From: Gemmatimonadota bacterium
GTDB taxonomy: Bacteria > Gemmatimonadota > Gemmatimonadetes > Gemmatimonadales > Gemmatimonadaceae
Length of the DNA stretch: 64,000 bases
Reading direction: 5' to 3'
NCBI GenBank assembly: GCA_028287305.1
Contig: JAQBPX010000027.1
Span: 1-64,000 of the forward strand
Shown: in pieces, positions 17,120-25,531 of the stretch
Position numbering within the stretch: position 1 is the stretch's first letter
How the letters are laid out: each line of letters opens with the position of its first letter
Made by a program: the position numbers and the translations under genes
The notes under the pieces: model-generated
Seen by the model: the letters and a program-made list of their open reading frames with translations, nothing else
The model's database searches: none
Told to the model about the DNA's origin: nothing

Positions 17120-17992
17120 ATGACCACCGTTCCCGCGTCACTGCGCGAGCTGCTTGCCGGCGTGGTGGACTACGCCGGCCTCTTTCCCCCCGCGCTGCTG
17201 CCCATGGCAGACGCGGTGCGGGAGTACGCGGAACAGCGCCACGGCGCCGACTCCTGGGCGCTTGCGCGATTCGTGGTTCCCGCGGTGCGCCTCGAGGAGC
17301 TCGGCGCTGCGGCGGGCGAGCCGGCCCCCAGCTGGCGCGTGAGCGCGCTCATCACCGATGCGGATCGCGAGATCCCGCTCGTGGAGCGCTTCAACCAGAG
17401 GCACGCCGCGCACATCATCGCCGACACCCTCGAGGTGAAGCTCTCCACGCCCGTCGCCATCCGCTCGCTCGCTGGTCCGCTGGGCGAGTACGAGAGCTAC
17501 GTCGAGGTGCCCGTGGCCGATGACCCCGCGGAGCTCATCGAGGCGATTGCCGACGCGGGGCTCATGGCGAAGATCCGGACTGGTGGATTGAGCGCGGACG
17601 CCTTCCCAACAGCCGCGCAGGTCGCGCGATTCATCGAGCGCTGCGTGGAGTTCGACGTCTCCTTCAAGGCGACGGCCGGGCTCCATCACCCGCTGCGCGG
17701 CGAGTACCCGCTCACGTACGCGCCCGACGCGATGAGCGGCACGATGTTCGGCTTCATGAACGTGTTCCTCGCCGCGGCCCTCCTGCGAGACGGCGGCAGC
17801 ATGGAAGCGGCCACGCGCCTGCTCGAGGAGCGTGACGCGAAATCCATCGTCATCACCGACGACGCCATCACCTGGCGCGGCCACGAATTCCCCGTGGACT
17901 CGCTGCAGGAGGCGCGCATCCAGGTCACCGGATTCGGCTCGTGCTCCTTCCGCGAGCCGCTGCAGGACCTCCGCTCGCTCGGCCTGCTCTGA
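17120..17992 (+). CDS. Unknown protein coupled to fumarylacetoacetase, TIM-barrel-like
   Basis: 290 residues from the ATG at 17120; an upstream extension overlaps the SET gene and is not used. The N-terminus DYAGLFPPALLPMADAVREYA and later KIRTGG, FKATAGLHHPLRGEYPLTY and SIVITDDAITWRGHEF resemble beta-alpha units of a TIM barrel with conserved Lys and His residues at strand ends, as in aldolase-type enzymes. The family is not one I can name. Its TGA shares a base with the ATG of fahA, implying coupled translation and a linked function. Confidence 0.7.
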   Translation: MTTVPASLRELLAGVVDYAGLFPPALLPMADAVREYAEQRHGADSWALARFVVPAVRLEELGAAAGEPAPSWRVSALITDADREIPLVERFNQRHAAHIIADTLEVKLSTPVAIRSLAGPLGEYESYVEVPVADDPAELIEAIADAGLMAKIRTGGLSADAFPTAAQVARFIERCVEFDVSFKATAGLHHPLRGEYPLTYAPDAMSGTMFGFMNVFLAAALLRDGGSMEAATRLLEERDAKSIVITDDAITWRGHEFPVDSLQEARIQVTGFGSCSFREPLQDLRSLGLL

Positions 17993-19311
17993 TGCGCAAC
18001 GACACTCACCACGCGTCGCTTCGCTCGTGGGTGCCGGGCAGCGACGCGGGCGACTTCCCCATTCAGAACCTGCCCTTCGGCGTGTTCCGCGTGGGCGATG
18101 GCACGCCGCGCGTGGCCGTCGCGATTGGCGACTCGATCGTGGACGTCGCCGCCGCGCTCGACGCCGGCCTCTTCCCGAACGATGCGCGTGAGGCGGCCGC
18201 CGCCTGCGACGAACCGGAGCTCAACTCGCTGATGGCGCTCGGGCCCGCGCCGTTGTCTGCGCTGAGGCGCGCGCTCGTGGAGCTGCTGCGCGACGACAGC
18301 GAGCTGCTCGCGAAGAATCGCGAGGCGTGCATGTCGGCGCTGGTGCCGATGTCGAGCGCCACGATGCTGATGCCGGCGGAAGTCGGGGACTACACCGACT
18401 TCTACGCGTCCGTGCATCACGCCACGAACGTGGGCAGCATGTTCCGCCCGGACAATCCGCTGCTGCCCAACTACAAGTGGGTGCCGATCGGGTATCACGG
18501 CCGCGCCAGCTCGCTGGTGCCGAGTGGCTCACCAGTGCCGCGTCCCATGGGCCAGTCGAAGGACGATGCCGCTGCCGCTCCCACCTTCGGCCCCACGGTG
18601 CGACTCGACTACGAGCTCGAGGTCGGGATCTTCGTGGGCGCGGGCAACGCGCTCGGCCAGGCGATCGGCATCGAGCGCGCGGAGGAGCATGTGTTCGGGC
18701 TGTGCCTGGTGAACGACTGGTCCGCTCGCGACGTGCAGGCGTGGGAGTACCAGCCCCTCGGACCGTTCCTCGCGAAGAACTTCGCGACCTCCGTGTCGCC
18801 GTGGGTCGTCACCATGGAAGCGCTCGCGCCATTTCGCGCGCCGGCGTTCGCGCGCGCCGAGGGTGATCCCGCGCCGCTGCCGTACCTCGCGAGCGAGCGC
18901 GACCAGCGCAGCGGCGGCGTGGACATCTCGCTCGAGGTGCTGCTCGTCACGCAGCAGATGCGCGGGCGTGGCGACGAGCCCTTTCGCGTGAGCAAGGGGA
19001 GCTTCACGTCGATGTACTGGACCGTGGCGCAGCTGCTCACGCACCACGCGAGCAATGGGTGCAACATGCGTCCCGGCGACCTGCTTGCGAGTGGCACCGT
19101 GAGCGGCGAGGCGAAGGAGTCGCGCGGCTGCCTGCTCGAGCGCACCTGGCGAGGCAGCGAGCCGCTGTCGCTGCCGAATGGCGAGTCGCGCCGGTTCCTG
19201 GAGGATGGCGACGAGGTGATCATCCGCGGCTGGTGCGAGCGCGAGGGCGCCGTGCGCATCGGCTTCGGTGAGTGTCGCGGCATCGTCACGCCCGCGCGCG
19301 CAGGGCAGTGA
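17992..19311 (+). CDS. fahA: Fumarylacetoacetase
   Basis: 439 residues, the usual length. It hydrolyses fumarylacetoacetate to fumarate and acetoacetate in the last step of tyrosine/homogentisate breakdown. FAH landmarks: DYTDFYASVHHATNVG with the metal/catalytic histidine, NYKWVPIGYHGRASS, DYELEVGIFVG, NDWSARDVQAWEYQPLGPFLAKNF and SGTVSGEAKESRGCLLE. The enzyme uses Ca/Mg. No other homogentisate pathway gene is in the window. The start overlaps the upstream gene by one base; its stop overlaps the GTG of the cupin gene. Confidence 0.95.
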   Translation: MRNDTHHASLRSWVPGSDAGDFPIQNLPFGVFRVGDGTPRVAVAIGDSIVDVAAALDAGLFPNDAREAAAACDEPELNSLMALGPAPLSALRRALVELLRDDSELLAKNREACMSALVPMSSATMLMPAEVGDYTDFYASVHHATNVGSMFRPDNPLLPNYKWVPIGYHGRASSLVPSGSPVPRPMGQSKDDAAAAPTFGPTVRLDYELEVGIFVGAGNALGQAIGIERAEEHVFGLCLVNDWSARDVQAWEYQPLGPFLAKNFATSVSPWVVTMEALAPFRAPAFARAEGDPAPLPYLASERDQRSGGVDISLEVLLVTQQMRGRGDEPFRVSKGSFTSMYWTVAQLLTHHASNGCNMRPGDLLASGTVSGEAKESRGCLLERTWRGSEPLSLPNGESRRFLEDGDEVIIRGWCEREGAVRIGFGECRGIVTPARAGQ

Positions 19312-19649
19312 AGATCGTGCAGCTCGGCGCGATCAGCGACGAGCCGGTGTCACACAATGCAGCGATCGCCAAGCGCGTGTTGCTGCGCAAGGGTGAGGCG
19401 GGCGCGGTGACGCAGTTCGCGCAGTCACGATTCGCTCCCGGCGAGGTGGCGCCCGCTCACTCCCATCCCGACATGCACGAGGTGTTCTTCGTGCAGTCGG
19501 GGCAGGGAACCGCGGTGGTGGATGGCGTGTCGCACGAGCTCGTGCGCGGGACCTGCATCACCTTCGCGCCGGGCGAGGTGCACGAGATCTCGAACGACGG
19601 TGAGGCAGAGCTGGTGCTGTTGTACTTCGGTGTGGCGAGCGGCGCGTGA
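19308..19649 (+). CDS. Small single-domain cupin protein
   Basis: 113 residues from a GTG that overlaps the fahA stop. Cupin motif 1 is HSHPDMHEVFFVQSGQG (metal ligands H, H, E) and motif 2 is around GEVHEISND. Such stand-alone cupins are often isomerases, dioxygenase-like or sensor proteins. Coupling to fahA points to tyrosine catabolism, but the reaction is unknown. Its 3' end meets the repeat pair at 19661. Confidence 0.82.
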   Translation: MKIVQLGAISDEPVSHNAAIAKRVLLRKGEAGAVTQFAQSRFAPGEVAPAHSHPDMHEVFFVQSGQGTAVVDGVSHELVRGTCITFAPGEVHEISNDGEAELVLLYFGVASGA

Positions 19650-19660
19650 TGCCCCGTGCG

Positions 19661-19725
19661 GTCGTCCTGAGCGCAGCGAGGGACCTGCCCCGAGGAGTCG
19701 TCCTGAGCGCAGCGAGGGACCTGCC
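19661..19725. repeat. Two 29-bp direct copies of a dispersed-type repeat (CCTGAGCGCAGCGAGGGACC core)
   Basis: Identical 29-base copies at 19661-19689 and 19697-19725, period 36. The core CCTGAGCGCAGCGAGGGACC resembles the short intergenic repeats commonly scattered through genomes of Gemmatimonadota and other phyla. The second copy ends just before the TTG start chosen for the DUF4403 gene, and its GAGGG lies at ribosome-binding distance. Confidence 0.85.
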
Positions 19726-19726
19726 G

Positions 19727-21115
19727 TTGCAGTTCCGCACCTTTGCGCTGTTCGCGTGCGCGCTGCTCGTCACTGCCTGCGCCGGCCAGCTCAACGTCCC
19801 GGTGCCCGCCGTATCCACGGCCGCGGCACCTCCGCCGCCGCTCGAGGCGGCGACCATCGCGATCCCGGTCACGATCGCGATGTCCACGCTGCGGCAGCAG
19901 GTGGAGGCGCAGTTCCCGGTCACCGACTCGCTCGATCGCGCGCGGTGCGCGTCGCTGGGCGGCGTGGTCTGTCACCAGTACGTCTATCGCCGCGACTCGC
20001 TCGACCTCTCGCTGCGCGCCGATCGCCTGGTGTTCTTCACCGCACTGCGCTATCGCGCGCGCGTTGCGCTGCCGGGCGTCGGCGGCCTCGCGAGCTGCGG
20101 CTACGCGCCCGACCCGATGCGGCGCGCCGAGGTGCGGATGTCCACCACGCTCTTCTGGCGCGCCGACTGGAAGCTCGGCTCGCGCGACACGCGACTGGGC
20201 GCGCAGCTGCTCGACCCCTGTGAGGTCACGGTGCTGCGCGTGGATGCGGCGCCCGTGATGAAGCACATGCTCGACAGCCAGCTCGCGCAGGTGCGACGCC
20301 AGCTCGACTCGTTGCTGCCGGCCGTCGCCGACCTCAAGCCGAGCGCAGACTCGCTCTGGCGCGCCATGCAGGCGCCGATCCCGCTCGACTCCGCGGGAGC
20401 CGCATGGCTGCTCATGTCACCAGAGCGAGTATCTCTTTCTCCCATCGAAGGGCGCGGGCAAGTGATGTCGAGCGCCGTGGTCCTCATCGCGCGGCCGCGC
20501 GTGGTGGTCGGCGCGAAGCCCGTGGTCACGCTGCGCCCGCTGCCGGCGCTCACGCTCACCGCGGGCGAGCGAGGCATTCACGTGCCGGTGCAGATCGAGC
20601 TTCCCTTCGCCGACCTGAGCGCGCGCGTCACGCAGCTCATGAGCGGGGAGGTGGCGGGGAAGGGGATCACCGTGCACGACGTCAAGCTCTGGGGCGTGGG
20701 CGACACCGCCGTGGTGCGCGTGGAGGTGAGCGGAACGGTGAGCGGCGCCTTTTACCTGGTGGGAAAGGTTGCCTACGATTCCGGCGCGCGCACGCTGGAC
20801 ATCCAGGACCTGCGCTACACGCTGGCGAGCGACAATGCGATGTCGCGGATCAAGGCGTCGCTCGGCGCCATCCGCATCAAGCGCGCGCTGAACGAGGCGA
20901 CGGGACACGGCCGCCTGCAGATTGGCAACCAGCTCGACTCGCTGCGCTCGCAGCTGAGCCTCCAGATGAACCGCCCGCTCGCGCCGGGCGTCGCGCTCTC
21001 CGGACAGATGAACGACATCCGCATCCTGGGGCTCTACACCACGGCGAGCGCGTTCGTGCTCCGGGTGGTGCTTGATGGAGAGGCGATGCTGGGAGTGCAG
21101 CCGCCTGTGCGGTGA
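19727..21115 (+). CDS. DUF4403-family lipoprotein
   Basis: 462 residues from TTG at 19727. This start gives a clean lipoprotein signal (LFACALLVTAC with cysteine at about residue 18). A longer frame to 19646 would translate the repeat pair into VVLSAARDLP twice and push the signal peptide inside, so it is less likely. The body is beta-rich with repeated LRADRLVF, VPVQIELPFADLSARV and ARTLDIQDLRYTL patterns resembling lipid-transfer/SRPBCC-like or BPI-like tandem domains reported for DUF4403. It is probably anchored to a membrane facing the periplasm. Function not established. Confidence 0.75.
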   Translation: MQFRTFALFACALLVTACAGQLNVPVPAVSTAAAPPPPLEAATIAIPVTIAMSTLRQQVEAQFPVTDSLDRARCASLGGVVCHQYVYRRDSLDLSLRADRLVFFTALRYRARVALPGVGGLASCGYAPDPMRRAEVRMSTTLFWRADWKLGSRDTRLGAQLLDPCEVTVLRVDAAPVMKHMLDSQLAQVRRQLDSLLPAVADLKPSADSLWRAMQAPIPLDSAGAAWLLMSPERVSLSPIEGRGQVMSSAVVLIARPRVVVGAKPVVTLRPLPALTLTAGERGIHVPVQIELPFADLSARVTQLMSGEVAGKGITVHDVKLWGVGDTAVVRVEVSGTVSGAFYLVGKVAYDSGARTLDIQDLRYTLASDNAMSRIKASLGAIRIKRALNEATGHGRLQIGNQLDSLRSQLSLQMNRPLAPGVALSGQMNDIRILGLYTTASAFVLRVVLDGEAMLGVQPPVR

Positions 21116-21130
21116 GCCCGTAGGCAGGAA

Positions 21131-21284
21131 CACTGAAACTGCCTCAAAGGCAACTGACTTGAGCCACGGGTTTCACGGGCGCCTGCTACGCATGCGCAAC
21201 ACTGCGATCACATGTCAGTGTCAGCCGCGCAGCGGCTCAGTGCAACCCGTGGCTCAAGGCTGTTGCTGTTTGGTTGTTTCAGTG
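21131..21284. repeat. 154-bp imperfect palindrome between convergent genes
   Basis: CACTGAAAC at 21131-21139 pairs with GTTTCAGTG at 21276-21284. A perfect 15-base block at 21158-21172 (CTTGAGCCACGGGTT) pairs with 21244-21258. The centre (about 21195-21215) has additional small palindromes. It fills the gap between DUF4403 (plus) and LysM (minus) stop codons. Confidence 0.8.
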
Positions 21285-21310
21285 GCGGCGCACGGCAAAT
21301 CATCGCCAGC

Positions 21311-22105
21311 CTACCCCTCCGGCTTCACCATCAGCTTCTGACCCACCCGGATCTTGTCGTTCGGCAGCTGGTTGAGCGCGCGGATCCGCTCGGCGGTCGT
21401 GTTGTAGCGCGTCGCGATCATGGACATCGCCTCGCCGCGCTGCACCACGTGGAACCTTGGCTGCTTCGACTCGGCCAACGCCGCGCTCTCGGCCGACGCC
21501 GCGGCGGCGCGGACCTGCTTCTGTCGCAGCCCCTCGGCCAGGAGCTTCTGGTGCCGGCCCTCGTACGAGAGCGCGAGCAGGTCGCCCTTGCTCCAGTCAT
21601 CGCTCGCCACGCCGAGCGTGAGGTCCTCGTCAGGGGCATGCACCTCGAGCGCCCGGGACAGCATGAAGAAGGTCCGGCCGCGCGTGAGCTGCACGAGCGT
21701 GTCGATCGGGAAGTCGCGCTGCTCGAAGACGGGCGGCACGTCGGTGGACCCGGTGAGGTCGCGCGGCTGGAGCCCCAGGTAGAGCAGGCGGCGGTCGGTG
21801 AGCACCAGGAGGCCGCGCGTCGCCCTGAAGTAGTCGATGGCGCTGCGCTGGAAAACGGGCACTGCCCGGAAGACCTTCTCCCCCGGCTGCAGGGCGTTCA
21901 TGCGCAGTTCGCGCTCGGCGATGGCGACCGAGTCGCGCGGTGACTTCCTCACCGTGTGGAGCAGGAGCTGGGCGATCACGATGCCGAGCACCAGGATCAC
22001 CGTGAGGAGGACGTAGCGTCGCGGGCCCCCCACTCCCCTGGCGCGACGCCGGCGGCGCGGTATGGGGCGGTGAAATGATTGCTCGACGGAAGCTTCTGGA
22101 TCCAT
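21311..22105 (-). CDS. Membrane-anchored LysM-domain protein
   Basis: 264 residues from ATG at 22105. An Arg-rich cytosolic N-terminus (RRRRRARGVGGPRR) is followed by one membrane helix (YVLLTVILVLGIVIAQLLLH, about residues 31-50), a middle region with PH-like features (VFRAVPVFQRSAIDYFRATRGLLVLTD), and a C-terminal LysM (FHVVQRGEAMSMIATRYNTT ... IRVGQKLMVKPEG). LysM binds peptidoglycan glycan chains. The protein probably sits in the inner membrane with LysM in the periplasm. It diverges from a lytic transglycosylase gene, consistent with cell-wall work. Confidence 0.8.
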   Translation of the reverse strand: MDPEASVEQSFHRPIPRRRRRARGVGGPRRYVLLTVILVLGIVIAQLLLHTVRKSPRDSVAIAERELRMNALQPGEKVFRAVPVFQRSAIDYFRATRGLLVLTDRRLLYLGLQPRDLTGSTDVPPVFEQRDFPIDTLVQLTRGRTFFMLSRALEVHAPDEDLTLGVASDDWSKGDLLALSYEGRHQKLLAEGLRQKQVRAAAASAESAALAESKQPRFHVVQRGEAMSMIATRYNTTAERIRALNQLPNDKIRVGQKLMVKPEG

Positions 22106-22216
22106 CAGGATTGTGACCTTACAGGGGGAGAATGCCGGCTGGTGGGGTATAGGGAAGAAGGATGCCGCGCTCCGCGACTGTTGCGCGGGTGAGGAATCCC
22201 GACTATCGTTGTCGAG

Positions 22217-22246
22217 TTGGCCTAACCCATTGCGGCACAACAATAT
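22217..22246 (+). promoter_or_regulatory. Candidate promoter for the lytic transglycosylase gene
   Basis: TTGGCC at 22217-22222 and CAATAT at 22241-22246 with an 18-base spacer, in a locally AT-richer stretch. The predicted leader is about 50 bases. Weak consensus match. Confidence 0.3.
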
Positions 22247-22303
22247 GGATGAGCTGGCTTCCACAGCCGCCGCCTACGCAATGGCTCTCGCAGTCCCCGC
22301 CGA

Positions 22304-23068
22304 ATGCCCCGTCGTTCACCCGCATCGCTCGCCCGCCAGGCGGTGATGGCCATCGCAGCCGGTCTCGTGGTGCTCTTCGCCGCGACCGAGACGCGACCGG
22401 TCTTCATCTCCCAGACGCCGATTGCCCAGCGCCTGCTCAAGCGAGCGCCGGTCGATTCGACGTTCGCGCGCGCGCCGTGGCTGCGGTCACCGGCGGTATG
22501 GGCCCTCAGCACCCCGCAGTTCCTGAAGGATCGTGAGGCGTTCGCGCACGACCTGCTGAAGACCGGTCGCATGGACCAGCAGCGCGCCAGCGAGCTGGCC
22601 GACGTCGCCGTGCGTGAGGCCTACAAGCGCAAGGTGCCCCCCGCGCTGGTGCTCGGCGTGATGCTGGTGGAGAACGATGCCTTCAAGACGAACGCGAAGT
22701 CGCGCGTGGGCGCCGTGGGGCTCATGCAGGTGCACCCGCGCCCGTGGCGCCCGGCGCTGTCGCAGATCTTCGGCAGCGACGTGAAGACCGACTCGGTGAA
22801 CCTCAAGTACGGCATCTACATCCTCGGCCACCTGGCGAAGAAGGCCGCCGATGAAGCGGACGCCGAGCGTGGCTGGCGGGGCGCGCTGCTGCGCTACAAC
22901 GGCTGCTCGGAGGGGACGAACACCCCCGACTGCCACCACTATCCCGAGTGGGTCAAGCGTCGCGTGGAGCGGCAGGCCAAGTCGCTCTGCGGCGGCCGCA
23001 GCTTCGGTGAGTGCGTGGCGACGCCGCTCTGGATCGCGAAGCGCCCGGACAACGGATCGGGCGACTAG
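22304..23068 (+). CDS. Lytic transglycosylase, SLT/GEWL domain
   Basis: 254 residues. An N-terminal membrane or signal segment (AVMAIAAGLVVLFAATETRP) precedes a catalytic domain: VPPALVLGVMLVENDAFKTNAKS with the catalytic glutamate, then VGAVGLMQVHPRPW and the AALLRYNGC-like RGALLRYNGCSEG. Enzymes of this fold cleave the glycan strand of peptidoglycan, leaving 1,6-anhydro ends. Two cysteines near the C-terminus (SLCGGRSFGECV) may form a disulphide. It diverges from the LysM gene. Confidence 0.88.
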   Translation: MPRRSPASLARQAVMAIAAGLVVLFAATETRPVFISQTPIAQRLLKRAPVDSTFARAPWLRSPAVWALSTPQFLKDREAFAHDLLKTGRMDQQRASELADVAVREAYKRKVPPALVLGVMLVENDAFKTNAKSRVGAVGLMQVHPRPWRPALSQIFGSDVKTDSVNLKYGIYILGHLAKKAADEADAERGWRGALLRYNGCSEGTNTPDCHHYPEWVKRRVERQAKSLCGGRSFGECVATPLWIAKRPDNGSGD

Positions 23069-23101
23069 CGCTGGCCGCCGTTGCTGTACAGGGAAACGAA
23101 G

Positions 23102-23133
23102 AGGGCCCGGCGAACGCCGGGCCCTTCCGTTTT
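23102..23133. terminator. Strong bidirectional-type terminator hairpin
   Basis: AGGGCCCGGCG at 23102-23112 and CGCCGGGCCCT at 23115-23125 form an 11-base stem followed by TTCCGTTTT. It lies between the convergent transglycosylase and exported-protein genes. The T-run favours termination on the plus strand. Confidence 0.8.
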
Positions 23134-23168
23134 ACCCAAAGCCCAAAGCCCAAGGCCCAAAGCCCGCC
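23134..23168. repeat. Degenerate heptamer array of GCCCAAA
   Basis: Five consecutive seven-base units: ACCCAAA, GCCCAAA, GCCCAAG, GCCCAAA, GCCCGCC. The array begins right after the terminator T-run and ends at the base before the stop codon of the minus-strand gene at 23169. Confidence 0.85.
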
Positions 23169-23966
23169 TTACTTGACCTTCTCGACCTTGCCCGTCTGCT
23201 TCTGCGTCACGGCGACTTCCATCCCGTTGGCAGCGATGACGACCTTGATCTTGGTGTCGTCGTCGTTGGTGCCGCCCAGGTAGGTGCCAGCCTGCGAGAC
23301 GACGAAGACGCCGGTGCCCGTGGACGCTGCCTCGAGCGTCATCGCGCCTGCCTGGCCTTCGCCGCTGCCGGTCATGGTGGTGTTGGAGGCCACGTTCACC
23401 TTCCAGCCCTTCTCACCGTTCACGGTCGTGTCGCCGACCACGGTCATCGTCGCGATGCGCTTGCGATCGCCGGCGATGCCCATCTGCTTGAACTTCGACG
23501 CGAGCGTGTCCGTCCACGTGGTGCCGGCCTTGAGGTTCGCCGGGATGCTCGGGATGAACGACGCGAGCTCGATCGCCATCTGCTCGGCCGACTCCTCGGT
23601 GAGCGCCGACTTCATGCCGTACGACTTGCCGTTCACGGACATCGCGCCGGTGAACTTCGAGCCGATCATCTTCTCCATGCCCGGGGTGGGGCCCTGCGGT
23701 CCCTGCATGGTGATGCTGTCCATCGTGACGTCGACGGCGAGCGAGTCGCCGGCCTTCTTCACGAGGGCGACCGTCATGCGCTGCATGCCGGTGACGTCGT
23801 ATTCCTGCTTCTGTCCCATCACTTCCTGCGCGCCATGCGTGGAGGAGGTGATGCGGTACTGGGAGGTACCGGGGGCATAGTGGAATCCCTGCGCACCGAG
23901 CGCGGCTGCGGACAGCGGCAGCGCGGCGGCGAGGGCGAGGAGGCGGCGGGTGGGGAAAGAGTTCAT
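23169..23966 (-). CDS. Exported protein of unknown function (DUF6263-like)
   Basis: 265 residues with a signal peptide MNSFPTRRLLALAAALPLSAAALGA cleaved before QGFHY. The mature protein is rich in Thr, Ser, Gly and Met, with short beta strands (RMTVALVKKAGDSLAVDVTMDSITM, ATMTVVGDTTVNGEKGWKVNV). This resembles DUF6263-type periplasmic proteins. No catalytic motif is visible. Probably periplasmic or surface-exposed; function unknown. Confidence 0.65.
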   Translation of the reverse strand: MNSFPTRRLLALAAALPLSAAALGAQGFHYAPGTSQYRITSSTHGAQEVMGQKQEYDVTGMQRMTVALVKKAGDSLAVDVTMDSITMQGPQGPTPGMEKMIGSKFTGAMSVNGKSYGMKSALTEESAEQMAIELASFIPSIPANLKAGTTWTDTLASKFKQMGIAGDRKRIATMTVVGDTTVNGEKGWKVNVASNTTMTGSGEGQAGAMTLEAASTGTGVFVVSQAGTYLGGTNDDDTKIKVVIAANGMEVAVTQKQTGKVEKVK

Positions 23967-24077
23967 CGAGTCTCCAGGGAAGTCGGGCGGGCCGGCACTC
24001 GGCGCGCGCTCGATGATTATACGCCCGAAGGGGCCACAAGGTTACCTTGCCGCGTCCGCTTCCTACCTGAACTTTAC

Positions 24078-24602
24078 ATGACTCCAGACTCCCCGCGTTC
24101 CCCCTTGGTCGTCATCGAGCGCCTGCACCCCGACGCGCTGGTCCCGAAGCGCGCCACCGCCGACTCCGCGGGCCACGACCTGGCGGCCTGCCTGCACGGC
24201 GACGTGCTGCGGGCGGTGCGCGAGGGCGACGCACTGGAGCTCCCGGTGATCCGGGAGGCCGAGGGGTGCTGGGTGATGCTCCCCCCGCACACCCGGGCGC
24301 TGGTGCCGCTGGGGTTCAAGGCCCGGTTGCCGCGTGGCTACGAGGCGCAGGTGAGGCCCCGGAGCGGGACGTCCTTCAGGAAGGGGCTCACGATCCCGAA
24401 CTCACCGGGCACCATCGACGCCGACTATCCCGACGAGTGGATGGTGATCGTGGGGAATCCCGGCGACGTCCCGCTGCGTATCGACCATGGAGAGCGCATC
24501 GCGCAGATGGTGCTGCAGCGGTACGAGGTGCTTCCATTCGAGGAGGGGTCGGTGTCGAGGTCCACGGAGCGGTCCGGCGGGTTCGGGAGCACGGGATCGT
24601 GA
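24078..24602 (+). CDS. dut: dUTP diphosphatase
   Basis: 174 residues. All five trimeric dUTPase motifs are present: SAGHDLAA, RPRSGTSFRKGL, GTIDADYPDEWMV, ERIAQMVL and the C-terminal RSGGFGSTG that closes over the active site. It converts dUTP to dUMP, protecting DNA from uracil. It is longer than the usual 150 residues because of an insertion of about 25 residues after motif 1 (REGDALELPVIREAEGCW). The ATG at 24078 starts just before the domain; the stop overlaps the next gene. Confidence 0.95.
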   Translation: MTPDSPRSPLVVIERLHPDALVPKRATADSAGHDLAACLHGDVLRAVREGDALELPVIREAEGCWVMLPPHTRALVPLGFKARLPRGYEAQVRPRSGTSFRKGLTIPNSPGTIDADYPDEWMVIVGNPGDVPLRIDHGERIAQMVLQRYEVLPFEEGSVSRSTERSGGFGSTGS

Positions 24603-25372
24603 CTCCCGTCAAGGCTGACGAGGGTTACTGGTCAGTCAGCCGATCGCCGCGCTACAGCTACGCCCTGGCGCTGCCACTGCTGCTGGCCTACGAGGGGCTG
24701 GCGGCCTTGCTGTCCGGGAACGCCGGCGGCGTGCGCAATGGGGCCGACGTCCTGATCAAGCAGGCGCTCTACTCGCTCGCTGGGGGTCAGGGCAGCCTGG
24801 CCATCATGATGGGCGTGGTCCTGCTCTTCGTGTGGCTGGCGATCCGCGACCGGCGGCGGAGCGGGCAGCCGTTGCGCGCGAGCGTGTTCGTCCGGATGCT
24901 TGGGGAGTCGGCGGTGCTGGCCGCGCTGTTCGGGCTGGTGGTGGGGGTGGCGACGTCGAAGCTGCTGCACGCGGTCGGGGCCCTCTCGATCGTCCAGGCC
25001 GCGCCGGGCAGGGCACCGGCGGCGGCGACGATGGACCTCCCGACGCGGGTCATGCTCTCGCTTGGAGCGGGGCTCTACGAGGAGCTCCTCTTCCGGGTGG
25101 TGCTCGTCACCGGCCTGGCCTGGGCCTCGCGGGTGGTGCTCGGATTGGGCCGCGGGTCGAGCGGTGCCGTGGCAGTGGTCGTGAGCGCCCTGGTGTTCTC
25201 GGCGTTCCATTATGTGGGGCCGATGGGCGACGCCTTCACCCTCCAGTCGTTCGTGTTCCGGGCGATCGCCGGGGTCCTGTTCAGCGCCCTGTTCCTGCTG
25301 CGCGGCTTCGGGATCACCGCCTGGGCGCACGCGGTGTACGACGTGGCGATCCTGGTGATCGTGGGGCAGTAA
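24599..25372 (+). CDS. CPBP-family intramembrane glutamic protease
   Basis: 257 residues from a GTG overlapping the dut stop. Several membrane helices. The CPBP motifs are EELLFRVVL (the EExxxR motif, about residue 162), FSAFHYVG and HAVYD. These are the residues of the Abi/Rce1-type intramembrane protease family. Substrates may include prenylated or signal peptides; unknown here. Coupling with dut is likely only positional. Confidence 0.88.
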   Translation: MTPVKADEGYWSVSRSPRYSYALALPLLLAYEGLAALLSGNAGGVRNGADVLIKQALYSLAGGQGSLAIMMGVVLLFVWLAIRDRRRSGQPLRASVFVRMLGESAVLAALFGLVVGVATSKLLHAVGALSIVQAAPGRAPAAATMDLPTRVMLSLGAGLYEELLFRVVLVTGLAWASRVVLGLGRGSSGAVAVVVSALVFSAFHYVGPMGDAFTLQSFVFRAIAGVLFSALFLLRGFGITAWAHAVYDVAILVIVGQ

Positions 25373-25531
25373 GGTGGCGAGCTGCGCCTTGGGCAGGGCC
25401 TTTGTAAGAAATGTGATGTCATACTAACTGGCTATTCTGTAGTAACTTGCGATACACGTGATGAAGTACTTGAACACGAGCGATTTCAACACGGCTGGTA
25501 GCGGTCGTCTCCTCCACAAGGCACTCGAATC

